Source of the DNA: Deltaproteobacteria bacterium
GTDB taxonomy: Bacteria; Desulfobacterota; Syntrophobacteria; Syntrophobacterales; Syntrophobacteraceae
Direction: 5' to 3'
Assembly: GCA_012517315.1 (NCBI GenBank)
Contig: JAAYVE010000024.1
Location: 186,001-250,000, forward strand
Length of the DNA: 64,000 nt
The notes below the pieces were generated by a model. It had not been told where the DNA came from and did not search any database. It was given only the letters and a program-made list of their open reading frames with translations. The first letter of the stretch is position 1. Each line of letters begins with the position of its first letter. The position numbers and the translations under genes are program-made. This document shows, piece after piece, positions 51,776 through 60,312 of this stretch.

Positions 51776-52378
51776 ATGACGTTTTACGTTTGGTGCAAGA
51801 ACGAGGAATGCCGAGTTCCGACATTCAGGTGTCTTCTTTGTCGTGAGAACTGCTATCCCGGCAGGAGGGCGGAGGGTGATTTCGATGAGGCCTTCAGAAT
51901 GCTGCTGGACTCAGGGAAGTACAAGGAGCGCTATGTCATGAAAAGGAAAGAGAACATCGCCCCGAAAGATCAGCTCACGTTATGGCAGAAGGAGACGGAA
52001 GCACAGGCGCCCGAGGGAGGCGGGGAAGAGCAGGAGGCGCAGAGAGAATCGCTGCAGAATCTGTTCTTGCTGGAGGAAGGGCGACTGAAACCATTCCAAA
52101 AGGAGCAGTTTACCCGTTCGACACTGTATCAGACGGTTGAATCCTTCTCCGTGGAATGCCGGTTGGTGCGGCCGGAAGATCCGGGAAACCTGATGTTCGA
52201 GGGGAAGAAGCCTTCCCGCAAGACCCTGCCCATCGTGATCAGCCGTTCCGGGGACCCCGTCCTTTTGGAATCCTGGGAATCCCTGGAAGGGGATCCCCGT
52301 ATCCTCTCCGACGCCGCCGAAGTCATCGGCGTGACGCCTGTGAAGCAGGTCTTCGTCCTGCGCAGGAAGGAAGAATGA
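51776..52378 (+). CDS. hypothetical Cys-rich (zinc-ribbon-like) protein
   Basis: A 200-residue protein. The first 35 residues hold a Cys cluster (WCKNEEC ... FRCLLCRENCYPG) that may bind zinc. A polar, helical middle follows (Glu-rich EAQAPEGGGEEQEAQRE), and the C-terminal half (about 120-200) reads as an alpha/beta fold (KTLPIVISRSGDPVLLESWESLEG ... AAEVIGVTPVKQVFVLRRKEE). The start at 51776 is preferred over the ATG at 51719 because of the GGAAGG upstream. The function is unknown. Confidence 0.6.
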   Translation: MTFYVWCKNEECRVPTFRCLLCRENCYPGRRAEGDFDEAFRMLLDSGKYKERYVMKRKENIAPKDQLTLWQKETEAQAPEGGGEEQEAQRESLQNLFLLEEGRLKPFQKEQFTRSTLYQTVESFSVECRLVRPEDPGNLMFEGKKPSRKTLPIVISRSGDPVLLESWESLEGDPRILSDAAEVIGVTPVKQVFVLRRKEE

Positions 52379-52692
52379 AGCGTTTTCCAAGTCGTGTGCC
52401 GGTCGCATCTCACGGATCCTGCCGTTTTTCGTGCTTCCTGGAACCGGTGAAGCCAGTTGGTGGCTGTCCCCCGGCAGGAAGTCTTCAAATATTTCCGATG
52501 GAACCCTATATATTCTTGACATATCGAGTGATTTGCGCTAGCGTTCCCAGCCATACTCATAGGTGGTAGGTTCGGTATTTTGGAGCGTTTTTCGAATCGG
52601 TCCTGCTGGGGAACAGAACGATTTCAAAGGGTGCTCTCAAAGTAGCGCAACCGGCAAGCAGTAGAGAACAGCGAGGAAGAAAGGATTCAGAA
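52379..52692. other. long leader region of the cold-shock gene
   Basis: About 310 bases. A promoter candidate lies at 52516-52544, leaving an untranslated leader of about 140 bases, as is usual for cold-shock genes whose leader RNA folds differently at low temperature. No other gene was found. Confidence 0.45.
52516..52544 (+). promoter_or_regulatory. promoter of the cold-shock gene
   Basis: TTGACA at 52516-52521, a 17-base spacer and TAGCGT at 52539-52544. The -35 is perfect, the -10 weak. Confidence 0.5.
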
Positions 52693-52893
52693 ATGCCGGA
52701 AGGGCGAGTCAAATGGTTCAACGACAAGAAGGGGTACGGTTTCATCGAAACCAAGGATCAAGGTGACGTTTTTGTACATCACTCCGCTATTCTTGCTGAA
52801 GGTTTTCGCTCTCTTGCCGAGGGCGAGCGCGTGAGTTTCGAAGTGGAACGCGGGCCGAAGGGACCACAGGCGATCAACGTAAAAAAGCTTTAG
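52693..52893 (+). CDS. csp: cold-shock protein, CspA family
   Basis: A 66-residue single cold-shock domain that binds single-stranded RNA and DNA. RNP1 is KGYGFIE and RNP2 is [20 protein letters not shown] opens the domain. Full length for the family. It has a long leader and a clean terminator, so it is a single-gene transcript. Confidence 0.95.
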   Translation: MPEGRVKWFNDKKGYGFIETKDQGDVFVHHSAILAEGFRSLAEGERVSFEVERGPKGPQAINVKKL

Positions 52894-53294
52894 TGAGCAT
52901 CCTCCAACCACCTCCAAGAAAATCTTCCAATTGAGAGCAGCAGCCAGGGGCCAATTCCCTGGCTTTTTTGTCGCCGGCGGAACAAAAGGGGGTCTCAAGT
53001 GTTTCCGGGTCTCTGCCCATTGTGAGCGCCCTGTTCTGCATAAGATCTTGATAATCCCTCCCTTGTCACATAGAATGAAGCCCCTGACAAAGCCACATGA
53101 GGAAGGCGGTCCCTCCATGATTCGCGTTTTGTCAAACTGAACGAAACGAGTCTTTGCTGGTGTGCACGAGCCGTTTTGCCCTTCAGGTGCCAACTCCTCC
53201 GAGCAAGAGATTGCGGTGCTCCAATGCCTTGGCCTTGTGGAAGACAACGTGACGCGGTGGGGGATCGGCCAACCTGCCTTCTGGAACGGGTCCC
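52894..53294. other. intergenic with the csp terminator
   Basis: A 401-base gap. The first 80 bases hold the csp terminator (separate entry). The rest shows no credible gene. Confidence 0.4.
52942..52969 (+). terminator. Rho-independent terminator of csp
   Basis: AGCCAGGG (52942-52949) and CCCTGGCT (52957-52964), perfect 8-bp stem, 7-base loop, then six T (52964-52969). Confidence 0.88.
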
Positions 53295-54725
53295 ATGAGC
53301 TTCATCGACGAACTCCTCGAAAAGGCCTGCAGGAATATGATCGTCACGATCCTCTCCTGCCTGGACATCGCCTTCAAGGGAACCATTTACAAGATCGGGC
53401 CGATGCCGGAGTTGCGTGCGATGCGGATCACATCGGGTGTGCGGCAGCAGGGGAGCGACGTGATCCAGTGGGGGTTGCCGTCGGCATCTGATTACAACTA
53501 CCCAGGCAAGACGTGGTCCCAATATCGCGATGAACCCGGGCGGGTTCTGGAGGCGATGGGCTGGTGCGTCGAAAAACAGGTGAGTTGGACGGCGGAGAAT
53601 CCTTTCGAGGATGTACGAAGTGTTCGGAAGCAGCTCAGCGGAGAGATCGAGGATTTCTACCACATGGAGCCCGTGCTGGTGAGGAAGATGGAACTCTACG
53701 GGCACTGCCTCGAATCCCTCCAGTACCCCAAGGATTTTTGGGGAAACCCCATCTGGCAGAATTCCGACTATGTGGTGGTTGCTGTCATCAAAATCCATTT
53801 TCAGCCTTACACCATCCGCCGGGATGACCGTTCCACCCGGCTCATCAAGGAACTCTCCAGGAGCCTGGGGACGGAACTCCTGACCCTTTATCTTCGGGAA
53901 AGTCTCTACAATTCTCAGAAAGAGTTCACAAGGCAACGGCTCCAGAGTTGTGAAATCCTCGCCCATGAGTTGCGAAACGCCCTCATCAAATTCGGTTTTG
54001 TCTTTTCCGCTATCAATGCTCAGATTGCCATCCTGAGGGAAGACTGGGAAATGCAGTTGCAGCTGGCGTTTCCCCAGTTGAGATGGAAACCCGCCATCCT
54101 GTTCCGTCTCATGGAATTGCTCGATGGTCCCATTTCTCAACTTGCCGGATCGCCCGAGATTTTGCAGACGGCGAAGGCCCTTTCAATGGAACTGCACGAG
54201 CTGGCGAGGCTCCCCCTCTTGCCCTCCCAGTCGGAGCAGTGGGTGAAGAACAAGATTCTGCCCAAGTGGGAGATCCTCCTGACAACCTACGACCTCTGGG
54301 AAGGGCACAGGGAAGAGATACGCGAACTGCTGAAAGACCTGCTTCCCGCCCTGAATCTCGGTACAAATGATGAGTTGGCCGAAAAACTTGTCCAAGTCCC
54401 GCCGGACCTCCGAGAAAAGTGGATGAAGCTCGCCTACACGCATTTCACACCGGATAAGTCCCACCTTCTCAGCGAAGTCCTCGAGCTCCTGGATCATCCC
54501 CAGCTGAACATCGCTCACAGGGAGCAATTGCGTAAGGCTTTGAAATCCCTTAAGGTCTTGGTGGATGTCATCCCCGAGGTGGAAGAACGGGCGAACCGTA
54601 TCATCCTGTCCCTGCGATACGGGAGCCTGTCGGATGATGAGAGCATGGCGGCTGGATTCTCCCGGGAAGCATGTCCGGAGCTGTTCGCCGGCGAAAACGG
54701 GAAGGAATTCTCTTTCACCGACTGA
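53295..54725 (+). CDS. hypothetical protein with an orphan H-box-like motif
   Basis: A 476-residue soluble protein. The middle carries SCEILAHELRNALIKFG with H224, very close to the phosphorylated H-box of histidine kinases, set within a long helical region (about 205-250). No ATP-binding (N, G1, G2) boxes follow; the rest is helical and Leu-rich. The N-terminal 200 residues are alpha/beta and unrecognised. It might be a phosphotransfer or kinase-like scaffold protein that depends on another kinase. It stands alone ahead of ilvA. No signal peptide was seen. Confidence 0.65.
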   Translation: MSFIDELLEKACRNMIVTILSCLDIAFKGTIYKIGPMPELRAMRITSGVRQQGSDVIQWGLPSASDYNYPGKTWSQYRDEPGRVLEAMGWCVEKQVSWTAENPFEDVRSVRKQLSGEIEDFYHMEPVLVRKMELYGHCLESLQYPKDFWGNPIWQNSDYVVVAVIKIHFQPYTIRRDDRSTRLIKELSRSLGTELLTLYLRESLYNSQKEFTRQRLQSCEILAHELRNALIKFGFVFSAINAQIAILREDWEMQLQLAFPQLRWKPAILFRLMELLDGPISQLAGSPEILQTAKALSMELHELARLPLLPSQSEQWVKNKILPKWEILLTTYDLWEGHREEIRELLKDLLPALNLGTNDELAEKLVQVPPDLREKWMKLAYTHFTPDKSHLLSEVLELLDHPQLNIAHREQLRKALKSLKVLVDVIPEVEERANRIILSLRYGSLSDDESMAAGFSREACPELFAGENGKEFSFTD

Positions 54726-54900
54726 TGCAGATTTGCGTTCAGAATCGGGCTTCTCGTGACGTCATGGCTGTTGGAAAGCTCCCCATGGGCACGATGGAGC
54801 AGAGACGCACAGGATTTGACGATACGTCACCCTCAATCCGATTCCCCACGAAGAGGGGGGGCCCCTTCAGAAGCCGTTTGTGAAAGGACATGGGCAGGGC

Positions 54901-56130
54901 ATGATACCGCTTTCGGAGATCCGGAGGGCGGCGGGCATCCTCCAGGGAAAAATCATCAGGACTCCCCTCGTCTACTCCCCCACGTTCAGCAAGTTGTGCG
55001 GCTCCCAAGTGTATCTCAAACTCGAGAATCTGCAGGAGACCGGGTCATTCAAGCTGCGGGGGGCTACCTTCAAGATTCAATCAAGCTTGGGGCGCCTGGG
55101 GCCGGCAGGTGTTGTGGCGGCTTCCGCCGGCAATCACGCGCAAGGGGTTGCACTTGCTGCAGGGAGGGCCGGTATTGAGGCCACGATCGTCATGCCGGAG
55201 TGGGCTTCCATCACCAAGCAGGAGGCTACCCGAGGGTACGGGGGAAAGGTCATCGTCTATGGGAAGAGCCTGGAAGAGTCGCTCACCAGGGCGAAGGAAC
55301 TGGCTGCGGAGGGAAGGACGTTCATTCACCCCTTCGATGATCCCCTCATCGTTGCAGGACAGGGAACCATCGGCCTGGAGATTTTCGAGGACCTTCCCCG
55401 CACGGATGTGATCGTCGCATCCATCGGGGGTGGAGGTCTCATCAGCGGCATTGCCTGTGCCGCAGGGGCACTCTGCCCGGCGGCAAGGATCATCGGCGTG
55501 CAGACCGCCCTGTGCCCCTCCGCCCATTTATCCGTGCGGGAAGGCAAACGCATCCGCGTGGACGCCGGCAGGTCCATCGCCGACGGAATTTCCGTCAAGC
55601 AGCTGGGTGAGCTCAACTTCCCCATTATTCGTGAATCGGTGCACCGAGTCGTCCTCGTGGATGAAGAGGACATTTCCATGGCGATGGTGATGCTCCTGGA
55701 ACGGAAAAAGCTCTTGGCGGAGGGTGCCGGAGCCGCTCCGGTGGCAGCCCTTCTGCGGGGTGCTCTCCCTTTGCCCAGCGGCAGTGTCGTGGTTCTGGTG
55801 ATCAGCGGCGGAAACGTGGACTCTCCCCTCGTGGACAGGATCATCCGAAGGGAGCTGGTCCGCAACGGTCGGATCATGCGGTTCACCGTCCACCTGGAAG
55901 ACGACCCCGGGTGCCTGGCTCGCCTCCTCTCCCTCGTGTCCCAACGGAGGGCCAATGTGCTCCAAATCGTTCACGACAGGAGCGGGAGAGACCTCCCCAT
56001 ATACCTGAGCCGCGTGGAACTGGAGCTGGAGACACGGGGGCCGGATCATGCGGCGGACATCGCACTCGCCTTGAAGAACGCGGGTTACGAACTCCTAGAC
56101 CGATCGAGCGTCCCTTACCGCATCTCCTAA
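54901..56130 (+). CDS. ilvA: threonine ammonia-lyase with ACT domain
   Basis: A 409-residue PLP enzyme that deaminates threonine to 2-oxobutyrate (isoleucine synthesis or catabolism). PLP lysine lies in ETGSFKLRGA near residue 50; SAGNHAQGVALAAG follows, and the Gly-rich loop is SIGGGGLISGIA. The C-terminal about 85 residues (MRFTVHLEDDPGCLARLLSLVSQRRANVLQIVHDR) form an ACT domain, as in the short regulated type. The ATG at 54901 gives the typical IPLSEIRRA start; a GTG at 54880 is also in frame. It converges on mgtE. Confidence 0.92.
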   Translation: MIPLSEIRRAAGILQGKIIRTPLVYSPTFSKLCGSQVYLKLENLQETGSFKLRGATFKIQSSLGRLGPAGVVAASAGNHAQGVALAAGRAGIEATIVMPEWASITKQEATRGYGGKVIVYGKSLEESLTRAKELAAEGRTFIHPFDDPLIVAGQGTIGLEIFEDLPRTDVIVASIGGGGLISGIACAAGALCPAARIIGVQTALCPSAHLSVREGKRIRVDAGRSIADGISVKQLGELNFPIIRESVHRVVLVDEEDISMAMVMLLERKKLLAEGAGAAPVAALLRGALPLPSGSVVVLVISGGNVDSPLVDRIIRRELVRNGRIMRFTVHLEDDPGCLARLLSLVSQRRANVLQIVHDRSGRDLPIYLSRVELELETRGPDHAADIALALKNAGYELLDRSSVPYRIS

Positions 56131-56228
56131 TTTTCGGCCCTTGCCTTCCTGGGTACTGTCACCTTCTCTGCGCGGCTTTTTTCTCTCCCTGTTTCAATCG
56201 ACCCACCGCGGGGAGGCTCTCCATGAAA

Positions 56229-56252
56229 ACCGCCGCGTCCGGTTCCGGCGGT
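56229..56252. terminator. hairpin between convergent ilvA and mgtE
   Basis: ACCGCCG (56229-56235) and CGGCGGT (56246-56252), a 7-bp GC stem, flanked by further partly complementary GGAGGCTCTCC and GGGGAGAGAGG. No T-run, so Rho-independent termination is doubtful. Confidence 0.4.
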
Positions 56253-56362
56253 CTCGGGGAGAGAGGCCCGGAGGACTCTCCACATCAACGATCCATCCCC
56301 CCACCAAGCCGCTTCGATGAGAAAAATGAGACGAAGAGGTCCCTGATGCAGCGGTCTTGCGC

Positions 56363-57736
56363 CTAGCCGGCCATGGTGAGGAAGAATCTGGCGATATTGA
56401 AGTACACCAGGACCGAAACGAGGTCCATGCACGTCGTCACGAAAGGACCTGTCATGAGGGCCGGGTCCAGACGCAGGAAATGCAGGGCGAAGGGGAGAAC
56501 GGCGGAGAGGGTTGCGGAAGTGACGATGGAGATGCAAATGGATAGCCCCACGATCAGGCCCAGGTACATGACGTCGGGATACTGCCAGATGGCGAGCGTG
56601 TAAAGGAGAATGCCGAAGCAGCCCCCCAGAATGAGGCCCACTGCCCCTTGCTTCAAGACGGTTCGAAACCAGGCTTTGGGATGCACCTTTCCCGTCGCTA
56701 GTCCGCGAACCATGATGGCCACTCCCTGGGCACCGACATTGCCCGCCGTGCCATTGATGACCGGGATAAACGCGGCCAGGGCCAGGACCTTGGCCAGTTC
56801 GTTGGAAAACTGGGCAATGAAGTACGCCGAGACAAGGCTCCCCAGCCAGCTCACCGCAAGCCAAGGCAGCCTCACCCATGCGAGTTTCACCGTGGAAAGG
56901 GAGGTGACTTCCTCGGTGTGGTGGGTTCCGAACATCTTCAGAATATCTTCCGTCGCCTCGTCCCTGAGAACGTCGAGCACGTCGTCCACGGTGACGAGGC
57001 CAACCAGGATCCCCGCTTCGTCCACCACCGGGATGGCCAGGATGTTATAGCGGGAGATGAGTTGCGCTACGTGCTCCTGGTCGGCCAGGACGTTGACCCG
57101 CCAAACGTTGGGGGTCATGACGTCGGAGAGCTTTTGATGCGGTTTGGCGAGGAGAAGTTGGCGAAGGCTGATCACCCCCCGCAGATTCCGTGCATCATCC
57201 ACGACGTAAACGTAGAAGATGTATTCCACCTCCTGGCTCGCCTGGCGGAGCTGGGCGATGGCTTCCTCCACCGTCGTGTTCTCAAGGAGCGCAACGTAGG
57301 AATCGGTCATGATGCTGCCCGCCGAATCCGGTGGGTAGGCCATCATGTCCTGGAGGGTCTCCGTTTCCTTTGCACCCATGAGGCCCACGACTTCCGTTTG
57401 GCGTTCTTCGGGCAGCATTTCCATCAGGTAACGAGCGTCGTCGCTGCCGAGTTCTTCAATGAGTGTGGCGATCTCCTCGTTGGTCATGGGCTCAAGCAGT
57501 TCCCGCCCCACATGAGGGTCGCATTCCGTCAGGATTTGCGCCCGGTGCCTGGGGTTGCGCACCACCCGGAATGCGGCCTGGCGTTCTTCCGTGATGAGAT
57601 GGGAGAAGATCTGCGCCACTTCGGCCGCGTGCATTTTTCCCAGGGCCTTTGCCAGATGCGGTTCGGCCTGGCGGCGGAGAAGCCGTCGGATCAGGTCTTC
57701 AATGCGGGTCAGGCGCATATCGCGGTCGTGAGCCAT
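56363..57736 (-). CDS. mgtE: magnesium transporter MgtE
   Basis: A 457-residue membrane magnesium channel. The cytoplasmic N domain (about 1-130) has helical repeats (HAAEVAQIFSHLITEERQAAF, LIEELGSDDARYLMEMLPEE), two CBS domains follow (about 135-260, with LADQEHVAQLISRYNILAIPVVDEAGILVGLVTVDDVLDVL), and five membrane segments close the protein, with INGTAGNVGAQGVAIMVRGLATG forming the pore. The start at 57736 follows GAGG; an in-frame ATG at 57790 is possible. Confidence 0.93.
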   Translation of the reverse strand: MAHDRDMRLTRIEDLIRRLLRRQAEPHLAKALGKMHAAEVAQIFSHLITEERQAAFRVVRNPRHRAQILTECDPHVGRELLEPMTNEEIATLIEELGSDDARYLMEMLPEERQTEVVGLMGAKETETLQDMMAYPPDSAGSIMTDSYVALLENTTVEEAIAQLRQASQEVEYIFYVYVVDDARNLRGVISLRQLLLAKPHQKLSDVMTPNVWRVNVLADQEHVAQLISRYNILAIPVVDEAGILVGLVTVDDVLDVLRDEATEDILKMFGTHHTEEVTSLSTVKLAWVRLPWLAVSWLGSLVSAYFIAQFSNELAKVLALAAFIPVINGTAGNVGAQGVAIMVRGLATGKVHPKAWFRTVLKQGAVGLILGGCFGILLYTLAIWQYPDVMYLGLIVGLSICISIVTSATLSAVLPFALHFLRLDPALMTGPFVTTCMDLVSVLVYFNIARFFLTMAG

Positions 57737-58206
57737 GAACGCCTCGCTGGGGAATTCGTTTCCCTGCGCCCCATGGGCGAGGAAAGCCAATTCCGGAAGT
57801 CTGTTGAAGGGATGTCCGGGTGGAGAAAAAGAGGGGCCGGCGTGTTCTCGTCGACCGTGTCAAAGCTTCCGCCACTCACCGGGCGGGCTCGGAACACGCA
57901 TTGCGCGTGGCGAGGTTTCACCGTCCGGAATCGCTGTGCTTGTTTCAGTCCCCAGGAGCGAAACGGCAACGGGGGACCGAAGCACCCTCGTGCGGTCAGC
58001 GACTCAGTTGCCCCAAACCTGTGGCGAATTCAGGACCTTGCACTTGCTGCCGCCACCTGAATAGCACGTCTCGGGGGAAGCGTCAATGATGGGGGTTGCG
58101 ATGCGAGGTCGCCTGCATGCATCCGGAGTTTGACGAGCGGTGGGAGGGAAATGAGGCGGGGAGGCGGCGGATTGCATTGGTGGCGTGTTCCTGGTGTCAT
58201 CCCGGG
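57737..58206. other. intergenic, no gene seen
   Basis: A 470-base stretch between mgtE and the end of the ubiquitin-like operon, presumably with the mgtE promoter and leader. Magnesium leader elements are known for mgt genes, but I could not recognise one. No T-rich terminator for the operon was seen. Confidence 0.4.
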
Positions 58207-59472
58207 TCACGCGTCGTCGGGGGTGCTCCCCCCCAGCCTCCAGGGAAACCTCTCGCTGTAGAAGATGCTCTTCGTTTTTCGGCCTTCAAGGATTCTTCGA
58301 AACGCTTCCAGCATGAAGCCGGCGATGATCTGATTGGTGATGATGACCGAAGGTTCCGGTTGAGCGTTGCAGGAAGTGGCCGGTTCACGGGGAGAACCGG
58401 ATCTTCGGCTGTTCACGATGGCATGAAGACCGAGTGCTTCCGCAGGTGTTCGGGTGTCCCTGGCGGGGACATAAGAGACCACCTGCCCTGAATCCATCCC
58501 GGTTCCCCCACTGATGAGCACCTTGCGTTCCACCCTGCAGCGCTCGCTCAAAAGCAGCCGGGTCTCAAAATTGTCCACGCAGTCGAACACCGTGTGATAA
58601 GCGGTCAATTCGGTTTTTTCGCCGCAGGTTTCCTGCAATGCGTGCGTTTCTGTGCCGTAAAGGGCGGTTAGCCTGGAGGCCAGGATGTGCGCCTTGCTCA
58701 AGCCCACTGCGTCGTAAAAGAGCACCTGCCGATTGAGATTGGTGACCTCCACCATATCGGGGTCCATGACACTGATGGGCTGAAAACCCATGTGTGCAAG
58801 GCCCATGGCGACGAAAGTCCCCAGCGCTCCTGCACCCACGATGCACAGGGGAAGGCGCCTCCCCCGAAGGGGAAGCGGTTTGCGGCAGTACGCGACCATT
58901 TCCTCGGAAACAGGCCTCCCCATGAGGAGGTTCTTCACCTCCTGGAGCACCAGCCCGGCAACGATCATGTCCAGGACGAAGTCATCCCCGTGGGAGGCGG
59001 GAAGGTCCGGCGAAGAGACCATCTGCCCCAGTTCCTCCCATTCACGCCCTCTGTAGTAGGTGAACACTTTGAACCCCTCCCGGCTTCTTTCGCGGAATGC
59101 GAGGCCGCGAACCAGCGGGACCCCGTCCCGGTGGGACTTGTCCAGGAGGAGCTTCTGCGCGAGGCCGAAACGGGAGAGATCCACCACCACCCTGCACCCG
59201 TCCAACAGGTCCTCCAGGATCCCGTGGGTGTACAGGCCCTCCAGTAAAACCAGGTGAAGTTCGGGATTCAGCCTGCGGGCGGCTTGGACCAGTTTTTCGT
59301 CCAACCTGGGGGCGATGCACAGGAACTGCTGGATCCCGAGGGCGCTTGCCGACAAAAGAAAAAGAGAGGCCAGTTGGTCATCGTCCCCCACGACCCCGAC
59401 GCGGGCCCGGGCCAAAGCCTCCTGGTTCCAGCCCGTTGAGCGGATCTGCCTGTCGAAACGTTCCGGGATCAT
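58207..59472 (-). CDS. E1-like ThiF-family enzyme with degenerate and intact domains
   Basis: A 421-residue protein. The N-terminal half opens like ThiF (FDRQIRSTGWNQEALARARVGVVG, 6-29), but the dinucleotide loop is lost (GVVGDDDQLAS). The second half is an intact adenylation domain: IVGAGALGTF (211-220), DPDMVEVTNLNRQVLF, and DCVDNFETR (297-305). Cys368 in ATSCNAQPEPS stands where many E1 and ThiF proteins have a conserved Cys. It would adenylate the C-terminal glycine of a ubiquitin-like protein. Degenerate plus intact ThiF halves recall the two-lobed eukaryotic E1. GGAGG precedes the start. Last gene of the operon, 42 bases after the JAB gene. Confidence 0.85.
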   Translation of the reverse strand: MIPERFDRQIRSTGWNQEALARARVGVVGDDDQLASLFLLSASALGIQQFLCIAPRLDEKLVQAARRLNPELHLVLLEGLYTHGILEDLLDGCRVVVDLSRFGLAQKLLLDKSHRDGVPLVRGLAFRERSREGFKVFTYYRGREWEELGQMVSSPDLPASHGDDFVLDMIVAGLVLQEVKNLLMGRPVSEEMVAYCRKPLPLRGRRLPLCIVGAGALGTFVAMGLAHMGFQPISVMDPDMVEVTNLNRQVLFYDAVGLSKAHILASRLTALYGTETHALQETCGEKTELTAYHTVFDCVDNFETRLLLSERCRVERKVLISGGTGMDSGQVVSYVPARDTRTPAEALGLHAIVNSRRSGSPREPATSCNAQPEPSVIITNQIIAGFMLEAFRRILEGRKTKSIFYSERFPWRLGGSTPDDA

Positions 59473-59514
59473 TTCGCTGCCTCCAAGAAAGGGCCGCTGT
59501 GGGCTTTCAGATGG

Positions 59515-60312
59515 TCATGCCCGTTCCAGCTTGGGAGACTCGTGAGTCAAAGGCTTGATCTTTGCCCTCACCTCCCGGGCGAGGGTCTGCAGGGCCTCGG
59601 GACCGAGAGGTCCCCCGTCCCCCGTTATCAGGAGACGGGCCCGCTTCCGACTAAAGGCTGTGTGTCCCGACAGGATCCCTCTTTCCTTGTAGACGATTTC
59701 CTGGGCGTGCCAGCCTTCGTCGCCGATGACCAGGCAGTGACAGAACCCGCCGTAAACGGTTTCGAGGATTCGAGCGCGCGTGACGGGGGCATCGGTGACG
59801 ATGGCGATACTGCCCTCCACGAGATCCTGGTCGGTGTGGCGCCCCTCTACCAGGAGCAAAAGGTCATCGACGAAGATTTCCCGCTTGGCCACGGAGATTT
59901 TGAGGCGGGAAAAAACAAAGTCCAACATTCTCATGCTGTTTTGGTCATCCGTGGAGGAGAAGGAATGAAAGGGAAGGTTCCCATGGGAATGGACCCACCC
60001 GTTGATCACCTCCTCCCGGCGGAGGGATTCCTGATAGACCTGGATGCTCACAGGGTCAAGTGCCGTGTAGTCGATCCTGTTTTTGTCGTTCTCCGGGATG
60101 CCGATGTCCACGATGACGTCGACTCGCTCCTTTCGGGCGATGGTATACCCATACCATTCAAAACTGTCCCCGTGAATGGACCGGACCAGGCGGTTGACGG
60201 CGAACGCCTTTTCCATCGCAAACCGGGTCATGAGGATGTCCCGCGGGAGGGTGCCGAGGGACACCTGAAAGGGTTCGGGGCGTTTAAGGACGTCCAGGTT
60301 CCTGAATCTCAT
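59515..60312 (-). CDS. JAB/JAMM metallopeptidase
   Basis: A 265-residue protein with a JAMM-type zinc motif: a Glu near residue 52 (FEWYGY), and WVHSHG with His108 and His110 followed by Ser119 and Asp122. The gap between the second His and Ser is eight residues instead of the usual seven. JAMM enzymes cut isopeptide bonds at the C-terminus of ubiquitin-like proteins or mature their precursors. The start (ATG at 60312) overlaps the ClpX-like stop in an ATGA, so the two are coupled. The C-terminal half (about 130-265) is alpha/beta and unassigned. Confidence 0.82.
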   Translation of the reverse strand: MRFRNLDVLKRPEPFQVSLGTLPRDILMTRFAMEKAFAVNRLVRSIHGDSFEWYGYTIARKERVDVIVDIGIPENDKNRIDYTALDPVSIQVYQESLRREEVINGWVHSHGNLPFHSFSSTDDQNSMRMLDFVFSRLKISVAKREIFVDDLLLLVEGRHTDQDLVEGSIAIVTDAPVTRARILETVYGGFCHCLVIGDEGWHAQEIVYKERGILSGHTAFSRKRARLLITGDGGPLGPEALQTLAREVRAKIKPLTHESPKLERA

